A stretch of 39,772 nt of DNA from Chara braunii (lineage: Eukaryota > Streptophyta > Charophyceae > Charales > Characeae): contig BFEA01000289.1 of NCBI GenBank assembly GCA_003427395.1, positions 1,108,060 to 1,147,831 on the forward strand, in the 5' to 3' direction. The translations under genes were made by a program, and so were the position numbers. Shown here in pieces: positions 1 through 11,085 of the stretch (its first letter is position 1; each line of letters begins with the position of its first letter). A model generated the notes under the pieces. The model was not told where the DNA came from. It was given only the letters and a program-made list of their open reading frames with translations, and made no database searches.

Positions 1-1290
1 ATGAGGCCGGGCTCTTCCCTCGGCCTCTTGATATAGCGACCTACTTGCCTCCTGGGCGGTGAATTCCAGGCCGCTCGGCCTCCCAAGCAACCGGTACCTC
101 CTCCCTTTCGGAGGGAAACATCATTGCAGACTCTGATATTGCCTGTACAGGCTCTAGACTCAGACTGGATGGACTGGTACCGGCCTAGACCTAGCCTACC
201 GCTACTGGGCCTCTAAAAATGCCAACTTTGCCTTCTTCTGCTCGGCCTCGAGTACCCGGCACATCTCCTGGGTGCGGTACCGGCCTACCTGCTACTTGAG
301 TGTTCTTCTGCTGCTCTAGGTGCCGCGGGCCTCTGGCTCGGCCACTTGAGTGTTTTCCCCTGCTGCGACCCTCAATGCCACGGCCACAGGTAAGTACCGG
401 CCCTACGGGCCTGCCAAACAAGCAAGTACCCTTGCAGGTCACACACACACTCATGCCGACAAGCACTCAGACAGGCACGCAGGTCAACAAGCACGCACAC
501 ACACAGACTTAGAAAACTCAGCAGAATGCGGGAATTTCAGCAAGGCATTCATTCCATCGGCAGAACTTCAGAAATCAGCAGTGTTCTCAGTCTGTGTTAT
601 GGCGGGTCATTACAACAACATCAACATGGTCAGCCTGGCTCCGATGCCTGTTGTGCAATGTTTTCTTGATGCAGTGTTTTCACAGTGGGACGCATACCCG
701 ATCTGCACCCGGCGGACCACGCGGGCAGGTGGCTGAAGTGTAAGGCACTCATACAGCGCAGATCTATGTACAAGTGAAGCCGTGTGAACGAGATTAGTTG
801 TTGCTGATTTTCTTGCTTACTGTTTGAAGGATTTTGTCAGAGGACCTTGCCAGGCTACTTGTTCTCAGATACAGCACCTGGGATTTTTTGGGTTTGGATT
901 TATTTCAATTTACTTATTAATGACATTTCGTAACTTTCATATCATTTCATCCGGTTTCGGTGTTGCACGTAATGTGACGTACGGCAATTTTTTTACATGT
1001 TTGATGATAGATTTAATTCTGTTTCTCGTGCATCTCTAGAAGGTGTGAACACAGTCACGATGGTATTCAGGGACTAATGAAACTATAGACATGATTGCAC
1101 AGTTATGCGACTGAGATTATTCCGAACCTGTTTAGGATAACTCATTAATAGACCTGTCAATTTGCACTAGTAACACCAACATGGCAGTTTGGCCTTAGGG
1201 AGTAGGTGATCAGATAGATAGGCAAATCTTCCGGTAGGCATGCAGTACATAGTTCAGAGAGCAGGGCCTGAGCTCTCCCTCCTGAAACAG
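1..1290. other. Unassigned, probably intronic sequence
   Basis: I recognise no gene here. The first 420 bases are GC-rich and carry short direct repeats: GGTACCGGCCT near 176 and 276, a variant near 394, and ACTTGAGTGTT twice about 50 bp apart near 294 and 344. A short CA-rich patch lies at 440-505. From about 780 the sequence becomes T-rich and intron-like. Upstream exons of the HYDIN-like gene could be hidden here, but none shows a convincing reading frame. Confidence 0.4.
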
Positions 1291-1382
1291 AAGCTCTTTT
1301 GTGGGCACCTCCTGATGAGTGGGAGGCGAGCCGAAAGAAACTGGTTGAGGATTATCGCCATGGTTCTGCTAAGCTTGGATTT
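1291..1382 (+). CDS. Candidate upstream exon of the HYDIN-like gene
   Basis: A 92-base block follows an acceptor-like CTGAAACAG and ends at a donor-like GTAAGC at 1383. Read from 1293 it gives 30 codons without a stop, including APPDEWEASRKKLVEDYR, an amphipathic, charged stretch that looks like real protein. The exon ends in phase 0, and the firm exon at 14283 starts in phase 0, so the two could be spliced directly across a ~12.9 kb intron. I do not recognise this peptide as a HYDIN segment. The assignment rests on splice signals, phase and position only. It could be an exon of another gene or a chance open stretch. Confidence 0.35.
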
Positions 1383-1653
1383 GTAAGCCTTGAGAAACTT
1401 GAGTTTGTTTCAAGCCGTTGTGGTTGTTGGTGGCATCTGGGCCTGATGGATGTAAGCGCTGATTGAGCCTCTTGGTCTGCTCCCTTGCTACAGTCGTGGC
1501 CGCATCTGTCTCCACCTGGAGAACCATGAGAATTGTGTGTGCTTTTGGCAGCACATTGGTGACCACATCGACTGAGAAGACTAGTCTATGTGGGTATGGT
1601 AGTACATGAGTGGAGGTAGAGGCGGAACAGCAGAAACCAGAACGGTCACACTC

Positions 1654-1966
1654 TTTTTTTTTTCTTTTTTTTCTTTTTTCTTTTCTAAACAGAACCTTAA
1701 GGTTCTGGCTCCTTTTCCGTTCTGGGGATCTGCAGTCTGGTTCCTATTCCCCCGGCAAGTCATCAGTAGTACACTGGTTACACACTCACGCTCCTCCCCC
1801 TTATGGCGTGGAGGCCCTGAAGACGGCATTGATTACTTCCTTGGGGAAGTATGTACCGATCTTCACCCCTGCCTACGTTAGCCTGTTCTAGACTGTTACT
1901 GACTTTGATCATTTGATGTTCATAACTGCTTGCTGTTTGTATTTGCTGCCATTGCTGGTTAAAAAA
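1654..1966 (-). repeat. Distal 3'UTR and poly(A) tail of a minus-strand LINE
   Basis: Read on the minus strand, this ends in an A-rich tail (the + strand T-rich run 1654-1684) just past GGTTCTGTTTAGAAAAG. The same block, with words such as CAGTCCGGTTCCTATTCC, CCGGCAAGTC, AGGCCCTGAAGACGGC and AGCCTGTTCTAGACTGTT, recurs at 13660, 17120, 18236 and 18667, and in the opposite direction at 14028 and 28145. In the 17120 copy it runs straight into sequence like 11780-12130, so 1654-1966 and 11755-13650 are one LINE split by retroelement A. No TSD for this copy is evident. Confidence 0.65.
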
Positions 1967-2960
1967 GTGAGGATCTAACTCCTCGGCAAGCTTAAGGGCC
2001 CCATTTTGCAGATGTGCCCGCCCTAAGTGAAGGCGGCCCTGACCAAATCACGAGAGGTCCATTGTTGTCAATTTTGCATTTGGGGTTCAGACAGGTGTGT
2101 CGTGTCAGTTGGTTGGGGAAACCCAGGCCACGAGCAGCAAAACTTTCCACGGCCTTCTCGGCCTTTCTGGAAGCAGGCCCTGGGCCGCATCGGCAGCAGT
2201 ATACACGCCGGGCAGCTGGGAGGCATAACCGAACGGGGCGGAGCAGCAGCAGCAGGAGCAGAGGGCCAGCTACCCGGGGCCTACCGGAAGCTTCTGGGCA
2301 CAGGCCCAGCCCAGCCAGGCAGCGCAGCAGGCCAGGCACTCTCCATATAGGAAAGTGCCCACTGGCTGGCCAGACATTGGGGCACTTGCAACTCGTGCGG
2401 CAGCGCTGCTTGAGCGTGCGCTCGTATGCTGTGCGCTGCGCTGTGCAGGGTGCCCGCGCACATGCGGTCGTGTAAGAAAGGGCGCTGCTGTGGCAGCGCC
2501 ATAGCTCGGTTTCCATAGCCGGCCGGGCTTGGGTACACAGCAAGGGTGTAGTGGTGGTCTTCGTGCATGACGGAGAAGATGTGGGTGAAACGCAAGGGAA
2601 AGAGCAAGAGAGAGAGATGAGGAGGATGACGTGAGGGCATATACCTGGTATTGGCGATAGTCTGGATTGCGCGACATCTTCATGTACGTTGGTGGTTGCT
2701 GACGTCAATCAATTTGTAGGCAGATAGTAGATGTGTGAGAGTAGTCTGGGCGCCGAGCGCCAAGAAGGGGGAGGGGCCTGGACACTTATGTTGGTGATGA
2801 GGAGAGTAAGCTCTCATTGACATTCGGATTCAGTGTTTCAATTCTCCATTGGTGTAATATTGGTGCAATGCTGCTTTCTGGACAGTTTGGGACTTTCTGG
2901 CTTTCAATGTGATTGTGCAATCTGGATTCGGTCATCTTGCTATTGCTCATTTTCCTTGCA
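1967..2960 (+). repeat. 5' LTR of element A
   Basis: It matches 10693-11754 almost throughout, from GAGGATCTAACTCC to the terminal TTTTCCTTGCA. The first bases are AGTGAGG, where the 3' copy has TGCGAGG, so the canonical TG start is damaged here. The PBS begins three bases after the right end. Conserved blocks shared with the LTRs of element B include a GTTGGTTG/AAACCCAGGCC block, ACCGGAAGCTTCTGGG and the CATATAGG dyad. Confidence 0.9.
2335..2359. promoter_or_regulatory. Conserved LTR dyad around CATATAGG
   Basis: GGCACT and AAGTGCC arms flank CTCCATATAGG. The same site, with an equally good or better dyad, occurs in all four LTRs of elements A and B. The AT core inside a conserved palindrome suggests a core promoter or factor-binding site. 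Function is inferred. Confidence 0.4.
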
Positions 2961-2963
2961 ATT

Positions 2964-2975
2964 TGGTATCAGAGC
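2964..2975 (+). other. Primer binding site, initiator Met tRNA type (element A)
   Basis: TGGTATCAGAGC, three bases after the LTR end, is the usual plant LTR-retrotransposon PBS complementary to the 3' end of initiator tRNA-Met. It is intact. Confidence 0.9.
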
Positions 2976-4244
2976 TGGTTCGAACTACGCTTGCTGGTTC
3001 TTCAGAATAGCTGTTCGGTGCTTCGCATGTGTAAGTGGGGCAGTGATAAGGCTTAGGCGTTGAATGATAGGCGGCCCAGGGTCGTGTGGGCGCGCCAGGA
3101 AGGCTATGAGGTGACATTGGGGTGTACGCTGGATGATGAGAACTCGCTGATGTGGCATTTAAGCCAAGGTGGAACTGCATTGCGCTGTTTGTTGTGCCAA
3201 GGCAAGGACCGGTCATCATAAATGCACGTCAGGTTGGCGGTGAGAAATATGTGGTTGAGGGCAGCATTATGAGGTACGTTGCTCTCATCCTTATCTACCC
3301 TCTTCATTGCTTCTTACCGTGAGGAAGTGAGTTCTGTCTTGAGAGTCCTCTTGCTGTGAGGTGTTGCGAGCGCTCAACCTTGAGAGTCGACGTTCTTCCT
3401 GGGCAGCAAGCTGGTGGGAGACGGGCGAAGCCTCTGAAGAGCAATGGACGAAGAACTCGGGTCACGGTCACCATGCCAACCCGCTGGGACTAGTACGCGC
3501 ATGCTTGGCCACAAGTCCTTGGTTTTGCTTGCTGCGCTGTTAGAGGTCATGCTGGGCATACCAGTCCTGTAAGAGATGCTCACCAGTCTGACCGTCTATA
3601 AATATTTTTGGCGGGTTCCTGTTGGACCCTGGCTGTGATCGTCGTTCTGATTGCGACATAAAATGATTCCTGAGGACCGTGGGGGCTGTCCTTAAACTGC
3701 CTTTTGATCAGCCAGATCAATCGGAAGTAACGCCCGTTGCATGCGAGGATAAAGAAGATGCAAGGCTGGCAGGCTTAGTATAGACTTGGGGCACAGGAGT
3801 GGGCCGGATTGCACACCTTTAGACACGCTGCTCAACCAGATGCTCAGGTCGTCGACATAGGTGACTACTCAAGAGGGATACAGGGGGAGGGAAGATTCTG
3901 GCAAACTGTTCGCCGCTAGACTATTTAGATTAATTACCATCCAGCATGCATCACCACAGGTGATTTATTTTTATTTTTGATTATTTAGTTGTACAGACTT
4001 GGTTGACAAATGACAGACAGCAGCAGATAGGATAGACTATTTCTTGTTGCATTGCATTCTGTTTTAGAATAATTTAAAAATAGAAATAGAATTACCTTTA
4101 GGATCTGACTTTGGTTGTTGGTTACCACTTGACTACATTCCTCCAGGACTGACCGAAATTATTGTTTATTGTTACTCGGTTGGGTGTCATGTTGAGGTAG
4201 GATAGAGTATGTATTTTAGTTTAGATCACACACCACAGTAGCTC
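2976..4244 (+). other. Untranslated leader of element A
   Basis: About 1.27 kb lies between PBS and gag without a plausible coding frame. It aligns by eye along its length with the leader of element B (31685-32929). Shared words are TTATCTACCCTC, GAGAGTCCTC, GCTCAACCTTGAGAGTCG, GGCTGTGATCGTCGT, GGGCTGTCCTTAAAC and GGTGCA/TGCAAGGCTGG. A CTATAAATA box occurs at 3596 and again at the matching place in B. Conservation between two diverged families suggests a functional leader (packaging, internal promoter or translation control). Confidence 0.6.
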
Positions 4245-6158
4245 ATGAGTGAAGAAGAAAGCGGTGAGGAGGAGGAACAATCAGTGGATGATCTTTGAGT
4301 TACTCGTAGGACTGCACTCAGTGGACCGATCACTTTCCTTAAATTAGGCCAAGGAGAGGAAAGGAGGCTGCGGAGGGAAGCCAGGGAGAGGACGACATTA
4401 CAGAGGGCTAGGGCAGCAGCAACCAATGGTGAAAGGGCGCTAGCAGCAGTTGTAGAAGCAGAAGCTAGAGCCAACGCCGAGGCAGCTATGGCTACCGCCT
4501 CTACTATGTCACAGGCCTCGTCTCAGACCTCGTCGTCAGGTGTCAGTCAAGGGTACTCTCAAGTCTTCGTTAGTCAGTCTGTTGGCTCGCAAATCAGCCA
4601 ACAGTCTCAACTCACGCTGGAATATTATGAGATCTTACAAGCAGATGCTCTTCATGATGAGCTACAACAACAATTGAGGGATGTAGAAGACAGAACGACT
4701 AAGGCTAGAATGAGGAAAGGCAGACTAGGAAGTAGGATGCAGGAGTTAAGCGAACTAGAAGCGCCGGAGGAGTCAACCCTGGATCTTGCGGTCAGGTCAT
4801 TGCAACGTACATTGTGTGGTTGAGACTCAGGTAGTGCAGCAAGAAGTGTTGGCCGAGCTAGTGCCGGCCAGAATCGCATTCTGGCACCACTGCAGGATCC
4901 TTGTCCCATGATAAGACAGCCGCAATACTCCGTAGCTCCTTTTTCGGTTGTAGGTCCTGTAGTGACGTCGTCGCCGGTAGGGCCCTCTTTCTCTCCCATG
5001 TTTGGTATGCCTGTCACAAGTGGGGTAGCAGCAGCTAGCGGTCAAGTCCTTAGGACTTTTCCCCTACCATCGATGACGGGGGCAGCTACAGTCCCGCCGT
5101 TCGGACAGTCCCAGGTTAGCATGCAGTAACCCGTTTCAGTGGCTACGCATGCCCAAGATACCTTTGTTGAGTCCTAAACCCTTCTCTGATGGCAAGAAGG
5201 AAGAGGACCTGGACACTTGGGTGAGGACTGTGCCTACCTATGTGAGGCACAAGCTCACAAGACCAGAGCAGGAAGTTATAGTTGCTGCATCCTTTTTAGA
5301 GGGCTCTGCAGCCCGATGGTTGAACGGCCTAGTGCAGCAAGAGGGCTATGATCAGAACTTCGATGCCTGGGCGCAGGCCCGAACATTAGAAGACTTCGTA
5401 CGGACTGTGTACAGTAGGTGGCATGACCCTCAAGGGGCTCAGAAGGCCACTGACGCATTGTTTAGTCTCGGATCCAAACGATACCGATCAGTGTGCGAGG
5501 TCACAGACGCCGTAGAACGTCTGATTGTGGTGCCTGGTGTGCGTTATGACCCACATGTACTCCTCACAACATATCTGAGATGTCTACCCACAGATGTCAA
5601 GAACAAGTTGGTAGATGAGGCCTCCATCGACGTCTATAGCTTCGCTACTTTCGGCAAGGAGGCCTTAGGCATAGAGTCCAAACTTGGGGCTGCACAGTAG
5701 GGTCCGGTAGATGGTAGGAAGAAGAAACTTTCCCAAGATTGGAAGAAGAAAGGCAGTCTTATGTTTGTTGACCATAACGGTCGGGCAGCAGAGGTTGATG
5801 ACTTCCCTGACTTTGGGGAAGTCACAAAGCATGATGGGGCTATTGAGACTCGGATGGGGGAGTCGTGGCATCCGTCAAAGAAAAGGCTAAGGGGAACGGG
5901 AAACAGAAGGTAAGCCGGTCTAAGGGTCAAGGCGACCAAGGGACACCAATCTAGGTGCGACTTGGTTTAGACTACGAGGTGTGGAGGGACCGAGTTGCTC
6001 GGGGCACGTGTCTTAACTGTGGCAACTTTGGCCACACATCTGGAGCTTGCCGGGGCAAGAAGGTCACAACGAAGGTAGCCTCCCTTACAGTGGTAGGCTT
6101 ATCTTCGAACTCTGCTGGTACATCTGCGAGCTCTTTGCAGGGGAACGCCTCGGGCCTG
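4245..6158 (+). pseudogene. gag: gag of element A (broken)
   Basis: The Gag polyprotein of a Ty3/gypsy element would form the virus-like particle and bind template RNA. The likely start is ATG at 4245 (MSEEESGEEEE), matched by GCTCATGA at 32930 in B. An acidic start and an Arg/Ala-rich helical stretch run to 4487. A Gln/Ser-rich coiled-coil segment follows (4488-4820), then a Pro/Val linker (4908-5126). The retrotransposon Gag domain (5149-5697) contains DTWVRTVPTYVRHKL, FLEGSAARWL and SRWHDPQGAQKA. An intact CX2CX4HX4C zinc knuckle, CLNCGNFGHTSGAC, lies at 6009-6050. Stops at 4296, 4821, 5127, 5698 and about 5911, and a frame change near 5130, rule out a full product. Confidence 0.8.
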
Positions 6159-6291
6159 TAGGAGTTTTAGCCGCTCTTACCCGTGCTGAAGTGGTAATGC
6201 TGCCTTCCCCACTTCAGGCGTTGGTCGAGGCTTTTGACCCATTCGTCGCCCTGCAGACACATGTAGACCAATCGATGCCTGTTCGAGAGAT

Positions 6292-6840
6292 GTGTCCGAG
6301 TCCTTAGAAAAGTCAGAAGCTGAGTGGTCAGGGAAGGACCCCAGAGACTCTTGGGCGATGATTAGTAGAGGTCCTAGAGGTGAACATTTTGTGGTGGAGG
6401 TTGACGTAAGTGGCCGCAAAGTGGGTGCCTTCGCAGACATAGGCTCTACACGGAACTTCATCAGTCGTGCTTGTGTGGACAGGTTGCGCTTAGGGGGCCA
6501 AGTGCAGCGGCTAAGCAGATCTGTAGCATCCACGTTAGCCAACAAGCACAGTATGGTTGTCCACGAGTATGTCAAGGACGTAGTTTGCACCTTCTCCTAT
6601 AGAGGAGGGGAACTGAGACACAAGATCTTGTTCCTTGTCAGCGACGAGCTACCATTTGATATGTTGCTAGGTATGTACTACCTCAAGGTCGCAAAGCCAC
6701 AATTTGATTTGGATAGAAAGGTGATGATCCACAAGTTGCCAAACGGGAGGACCGTTAGACTGCAAAAGTATAAAGCTAGTAGGCCAGGTGAGAACTATGG
6801 TTGCATGTGCGCTTCATCCTTCTATAACTATTACAAGTAG
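6292..6840 (+). pseudogene. pro: Aspartic protease domain of element A
   Basis: A retropepsin-type protease would cleave the polyprotein. GGEHFVVEVDVSGRK-like beta strands lead to ADIGSTRNFIS, the active-site loop, with Asp at 6436 and D-I-G at 6436-6444 in place of the usual D-S/T-G. Further on, LPFDMLLGMYYL is the second conserved strand (ILG-type). The frame is open for about 180 codons and is cut by TAG at 6838, where element B has CAA (Gln). The change is therefore a point mutation in what was a continuous protease-RT frame. Translation from ATG 6292 is arbitrary, because the domain belonged to a polyprotein. Confidence 0.75.
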
Positions 6841-7414
6841 AACCGCGAAGAAGGGATGTATCTAGTCTTTGTCTCTGAAAAAGGGGAGGCCGTAAAAACA
6901 CCCCCAGAGATAGAAGCTGTCGTTGCGAGTTATTCGGACGTTCTTGAGGAGCCTAGGGGTGTGGTAGAAAGGGAGGTGGTCCATGCGATAGAAATTGTCC
7001 TTCGTAGCAAAGTACCTAGAGGACGGATCTATAGGATGTCTCCTCCAGAGTTAGATGAGCTCCACCGCCAGCTCAAGGAGCTCACAGAGAAGGGTTGGAT
7101 TCGACCTAGTATGTCCCCCTATGGAGCCCTAGTTCTCTTTGTCCCAAAGAAAAGGGGGACCCTAAGGATGTGCATTGACTATAGAGGCCTCAATGCCATC
7201 ACCGTTAAGAACGCAGAGCCTCTACCCCGCATCGATGACCTCTTGGATAGAGCGCAAGGATGTTGATACTTCACAAAGATAGATCTGAAGTCCGGATACC
7301 ATCAGATTTCTATTAGGCCTGAGGATCAACACAAAACCGCTTTTCATACCAAGTACGGTCTGTACGAGTTTGTTGTGATGCCTTTTGGACTATGCAATGA
7401 TCCTGGTACATTTC

Positions 7415-8324
7415 TTTTTTTTTTTTAGAGGTTGTGTAGGTTGGAGACGGACTTGGGGGGGACCTATATCACAGCCGCTGAGGGCAACCCCACCAGGAGG
7501 GCTGGCGCGCCGAGCCTTCCTACGCTATCGGAGCGGGTACTACACTCGCCAAGCAAGACCCCCACTGACGGCCCTGGCCCCAACGGTATCTTATGCCCCA
7601 TCTACTCCCCACACCACTCATACACACACACACACATACCCTCGAACCAGCCGAGACTCTCAGAGATAGCTCACAGCCTAACGTACCTTGGAAGACGGGA
7701 AGGTTTCGATCAGGGCCAGCGCTCTCTGACCGCCTGCAAATTGTTGGAAGGGCACCCCCGAACTCAGATCATGCTAGCCCCGAGGACATCATGGTCGGGA
7801 GACCTCAATGCACCCAGTCACCCCGAACTCATTGAGGTGCACACCCCTGCTATGGAAGTGTCCTATCCACGACCTCCCTTCCCAAGCTACTCCTACTCCT
7901 ACTCCTACCAATGGTGTTGATGGTTCTGATAGTTCTGATAGTTCTGATAGTTCTGATTTTTTAATTTTTTCCGGTAAATCCCTCAGGCAGGTAACGATAT
8001 GAAACAACACACCACCTACTGTGATCCCTTAATTGTTGAATTCAGGATCCCTCAGAACCCCGCAACGCGCCAGGCAATTTCATACTAGAGCGGAATCCAC
8101 CATCCATCCCCATACCACAGCGAAAGCGACACGCCCCAAGGGCAAACTGCAAACCGGGACCCGACCCCCCCTTAGAATAGACCCCAACCCGCAGCAACCG
8201 GTGTGCGAATGGCAATGCGCTATGAGAGCGCAAAACGACGTACTTTGCGCGAGGTAACGAATTTGAACCCGCAACCTCATACCACAATGCGCATTTCTAG
8301 CCGGTGTCCTAACCACTTGGACTC
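7415..8324 (-). mobile_element. tRNA-headed retroposon (long SINE-like), inserted in RT of element A
   Basis: This is an extra ~910 bp block relative to the RT of element B. On the minus strand it begins with a tRNA-like head (8252-8324) and ends in an A-run (+ strand T12 at 7415-7426). The flanks TGGTACATTTC (7404-7414) and TTGGTCATTC (8325-8334) look like a slightly diverged target duplication. The interior holds a short CA run (7622-7637), CTCCTA and TTCTGATAG tandem runs (7889-7957), and no coding frame of note. It fits Pol III-promoted retroposition by a LINE. The length is large for a SINE, so it may be composite. Confidence 0.65.
8252..8324 (-). ncRNA. tRNA-Ser-like SINE head
   Basis: The reverse complement reads GAGTCCAAGTGGTTAGGAC, a D-arm/A-box as in class II tRNAs. 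A CTAGAAA anticodon-like loop (AGA, Ser) follows, then GCGGGTTCAAATTC, a T-arm/B-box. Acceptor and anticodon stems do not pair well, so it is a tRNA-derived Pol III promoter rather than a tRNA gene. Confidence 0.55.
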
Positions 8325-8593
8325 TTGGTCATTCACGCACGCAATGAATCGGATATGTCATGACTACTTAGATAAGTTTATCGTTGTGTACCTCGACGAT
8401 ATCCTAATCTTTAGTAGTACAATAGAGGAGCACGCGGAACACTTGAAAGGTAACATTGGAAAAATGCGAATACGGTCGCACCAAGATCTTATACCTAGGT
8501 CATGTGATCTCCGCAGAAGGGTTGAGGCCAGATGATGCTAAAGAAACCAGCATACGTGACTGACCCAAACCTCTGACTGTTACTGAGGTACAG

Positions 8594-9190
8594 TTGTTTT
8601 TGGGGATGACGGTCTACTATCGTCCGTTTGTGAAGAACTATAGTACTATAGCTTCCCCATTAACCGACCTAACCCGCCTCGACACCCCTTGGGAGTGGAC
8701 CGAAGAGTGTGAGGTAGCCTTCAAGAAATTGAAGTATGCCCTGACACACTATAAAGTCATCAAACTTCCGGATCCTGAGCAGCCCTTTGTTGTGACTAGA
8801 GACGCCAACCAATATGGCATAGGCGCGGTCCTTGCGCAAAAGGAGGGGAAAAAGTTGAGGCCCATCGAGTACATGAGCAAAAAGATGCCATCTCAAAAAC
8901 TAGCTAAGTCCACGTACGAGCGAGAGCTCTATGCCCTCTATAGAGTGCTAGTCCATTGGAGGCACTACCTGCTAGACAAATTATTCTACGTGAGATCTGA
9001 CCATTAGACTTTGCGTTGGTTCAAGACACAACCTGTACTCTCAGATGCTTTGAAGAGGTGGATTGAAGTCATAGATATGTATGACTTCAAACTCGACCCT
9101 ATGAAGGGAGAGTACAATAAAGTGGTTGATGCACTATTGCGAAGGGCAGATTATCTGAGCGCGCTAATAACCGAGTTGGTGTATCTGATG
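8594..9190 (+). pseudogene. pol: RT connection and RNase H domain of element A
   Basis: FLGMTVYYRPFVKNYS, ASPLTDLTRLDTPWEW and FVVTRDANQYGIGAVLAQ are the thumb/connection and start of RNase H. The catalytic Asp of the DA(S/N)QYGIG motif is kept. RPIEYMSKKM and STYERELYALYRVLVHWRHYL follow. A TAG at 9005 replaces the CAG seen in B (DHQTLKW), and then KRWIEVIDMYDFKL continues to about 9190. RNase H would remove the RNA strand during reverse transcription. Confidence 0.8.
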
Positions 9191-10654
9191 ATGTAACTCG
9201 ATCCTTGATGGAAGCCTATCGGGAAGACACTGTTATGTCAGAGATCATCCATAAGTTAGAAGCCAAAGACAAAGTCACTTCTGACGAATTTATGGTAGTC
9301 GATGGCTTGTTGTTCCTTGAGAAGCCTGGGAATAAACGACTGTGTGTGCCCGATAGGGAGTCCTTGCGTAGTCTGTTACTAGGAGAATGTCATGATGCAA
9401 CTGGTCATTTTGGTTATAAGAAGACTTCAGCTAACCTAGTGCAGAAATTCTGGTGGCCCTCTATGATACAAGACGCGAAGAAGTACGTTGAGACTTGCCA
9501 GGTTTGCCAACGGAACAAGCCCAGGACTCAGGCTCCACTCGGGCTTATCAACCCCTTGCCTATTCCTGACGGTCCTGGTCAAACTGTGTCCATGGACTTC
9601 ATGGATACTCTTGTGACCAGCAAAAACGGTAAAAGACGTATCTTCGTCACAGTGGACCGATTCACCAAGTACGCTAGACTGATCGCCATGCTAGAAACAA
9701 CAAAAACTGACTATGCCATCAAGTTGTTTATGGATAACTGGTACAAGACTTTGGGTTGCCCAAGTCCATCATTACTGATAGGGACGTTCCCTTCACCAGC
9801 GAACTGTGGCAGAGTACTGCTCAACAGATGGGCACCCGACTGCAAATGACATCAGGGAATCACCCTGAGTCAAACGGCCAGGCGGAACAGATGAACTGAG
9901 TAGAGCAGCACCTGCTTCAACATTACATCAACCCAAGTCAGGATGACTGGGACGAGAAAATACCTCTCGTCGCCAGCCTGTATAACAACGTTGTGCATAG
10001 CACTACTGGCATGACTCCCAACCAACTGCATCTTGGTTGGAAGCCCAGATCCGCCTTTGATTTCCTACTACCTGAGAATCAGCCAACTGCAGCACCTGGC
10101 AGCATTGAGTTTGACGTCAAATATGAACAGATGCTACAACAGGCTGTAGAACATATTAGGAAAGCTCAAGATGCCATGGTAGCATATGAGAACAAACACA
10201 AACGGCCATCTAACTTTCAGGTAGGTGAATGAGTGTGGGTTAAATCATCTGAACGGGGTCATGGGTTTATTTCGGTCCTTGGGAGGTCCTAGATATAGTT
10301 GGGGATCAGATAGATGGGCCTTCCTATGTGATTAGCATCCCTGCTCACCTGCTCACACACCCAGTCTTTCACACCTCCAAGCTGGCACCTTTCACAGAAA
10401 CTGCACAGTTTCCTTCCAGACGATCAATGCTGCCCCCAGCCATGGATGGCGAAGCCAACATCGATGACATTGTGGAGTGCAGAGTGATTCCTGTACCTAA
10501 GCCTCCTGGAAGAGGCAGACCTGGTCAGATTCAGACACCATACTGATCCCAGCGAAGATCAGTGGTTTACCAGAGAGGAACTGCAGCAGACAGCTCCCCA
10601 AGTGATTGCAGGATATGAAAGAAGACTTAAGGGAAAAATGCCTGCAGACTAAAG
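9190..10654 (+). pseudogene. int: Integrase of element A with chromodomain-like tail
   Basis: It has an HHCC zinc-binding region (CHDATGHFGYKKT, then CQVCQRNK), and the DDE core starts with VSMDFMDTLVTS and VTVDRFTKYARLIAM. A one-base loss near 9750 shifts the frame through the second Asp (TDRD). HPESNGQAEQ carries the catalytic Glu, followed by a TGA at 9897. STTGMTPNQLHLGW and FQVGE follow. A deletion of roughly 30 bases near 10262 removes part of the C-terminal GPY region. NIDDIVECRV plus the out-of-frame WFTREELQQTAPQV near 10560-10600 resemble a chromodomain. Integrase would insert the cDNA; this copy cannot. Confidence 0.8.
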
Positions 10655-10678
10655 AACTTCTCAGGGGACTATCGAAGT

Positions 10679-10692
10679 AAAGGAGGAGGGAA
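10679..10692 (+). other. Polypurine tract of element A
   Basis: AAAGGAGGAGGGAA lies immediately before the 3' LTR and is nearly the same as the tract of element B (38611-38621). It would prime plus-strand DNA. Confidence 0.85.
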
Positions 10693-11064
10693 TGCGAGGA
10701 TCTAACTCCTTGGCAGGCCTAAGGGCCCCATTTTGCAGATGTGCCCGCCCCAAGTGAAGGCGGGCCTGACCAAATCACGCGAGGCCCATTGTTGTCAATT
10801 TTGCATTTGGGGTTCAGACAGTTGTGTCACGTCAGTTGGTTGGGGAAACCCAGGCCACGAGCAGCAAAACTTTCCATGGCCTTCTAGGCCTTTTCTGGAA
10901 GCAGGCCCTGGGTCGCATCGGCAGCAGTATACACGCCAGGCAGTTGGGAGGCGTAACCGAACGGGGCCCAGCAGCAGCAGCAGCAGCAGAGGCCCAGCTA
11001 CCCGGGGCCTACCGGAAGCTTCTGGGCACAGGCCCAGCCCAGCCAGGCAGCGCAGCAGGCCAGA

Positions 11065-11085
11065 CACTTTCCATATAGGAAAGTG
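11065..11085. promoter_or_regulatory. Perfect dyad CACTTTCC-ATATA-GGAAAGTG in the 3' LTR
   Basis: Two 8-base arms are perfectly complementary around ATATA. It matches sites at 2335 (A, 5') and 31115 and 38996 (element B). Confidence 0.45.

Larger units (their letters stand above)
6856..8591 (+). pseudogene. pol: Reverse transcriptase of element A, split by an insertion
   Basis: The fragment 6856-7263 has the N-terminal RT block: [44 protein letters not shown]. After a TGA at 7264 (CGG in B) it continues with the palm motif [11 protein letters not shown] and MPFGLCN up to 7411. The frame resumes at about 8335 (DYLDKFIVVYLDDILIFS). The catalytic YLDD at 8389-8400 is intact, unlike in B. Between the halves lies a ~910 bp retroposon. 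About 45 bases are missing after 8455 compared with B (the KVLSLLQQHQFKIN segment), which shifts the frame. No functional polymerase could be made. Confidence 0.85.

Noticed and set aside
2341-2352. CArG box in the LTR dyad
   Set aside because: CCATATAGG has only five A/T bases between CC and GG; a CArG box needs six.
2014-2708. Long open frames on both strands in the LTRs, also at 10733-11565, 30921-31487 and 38802-39338
   Set aside because: GC-rich LTR sequence. The frames are not conserved between the LTR pairs in a way that suggests coding.
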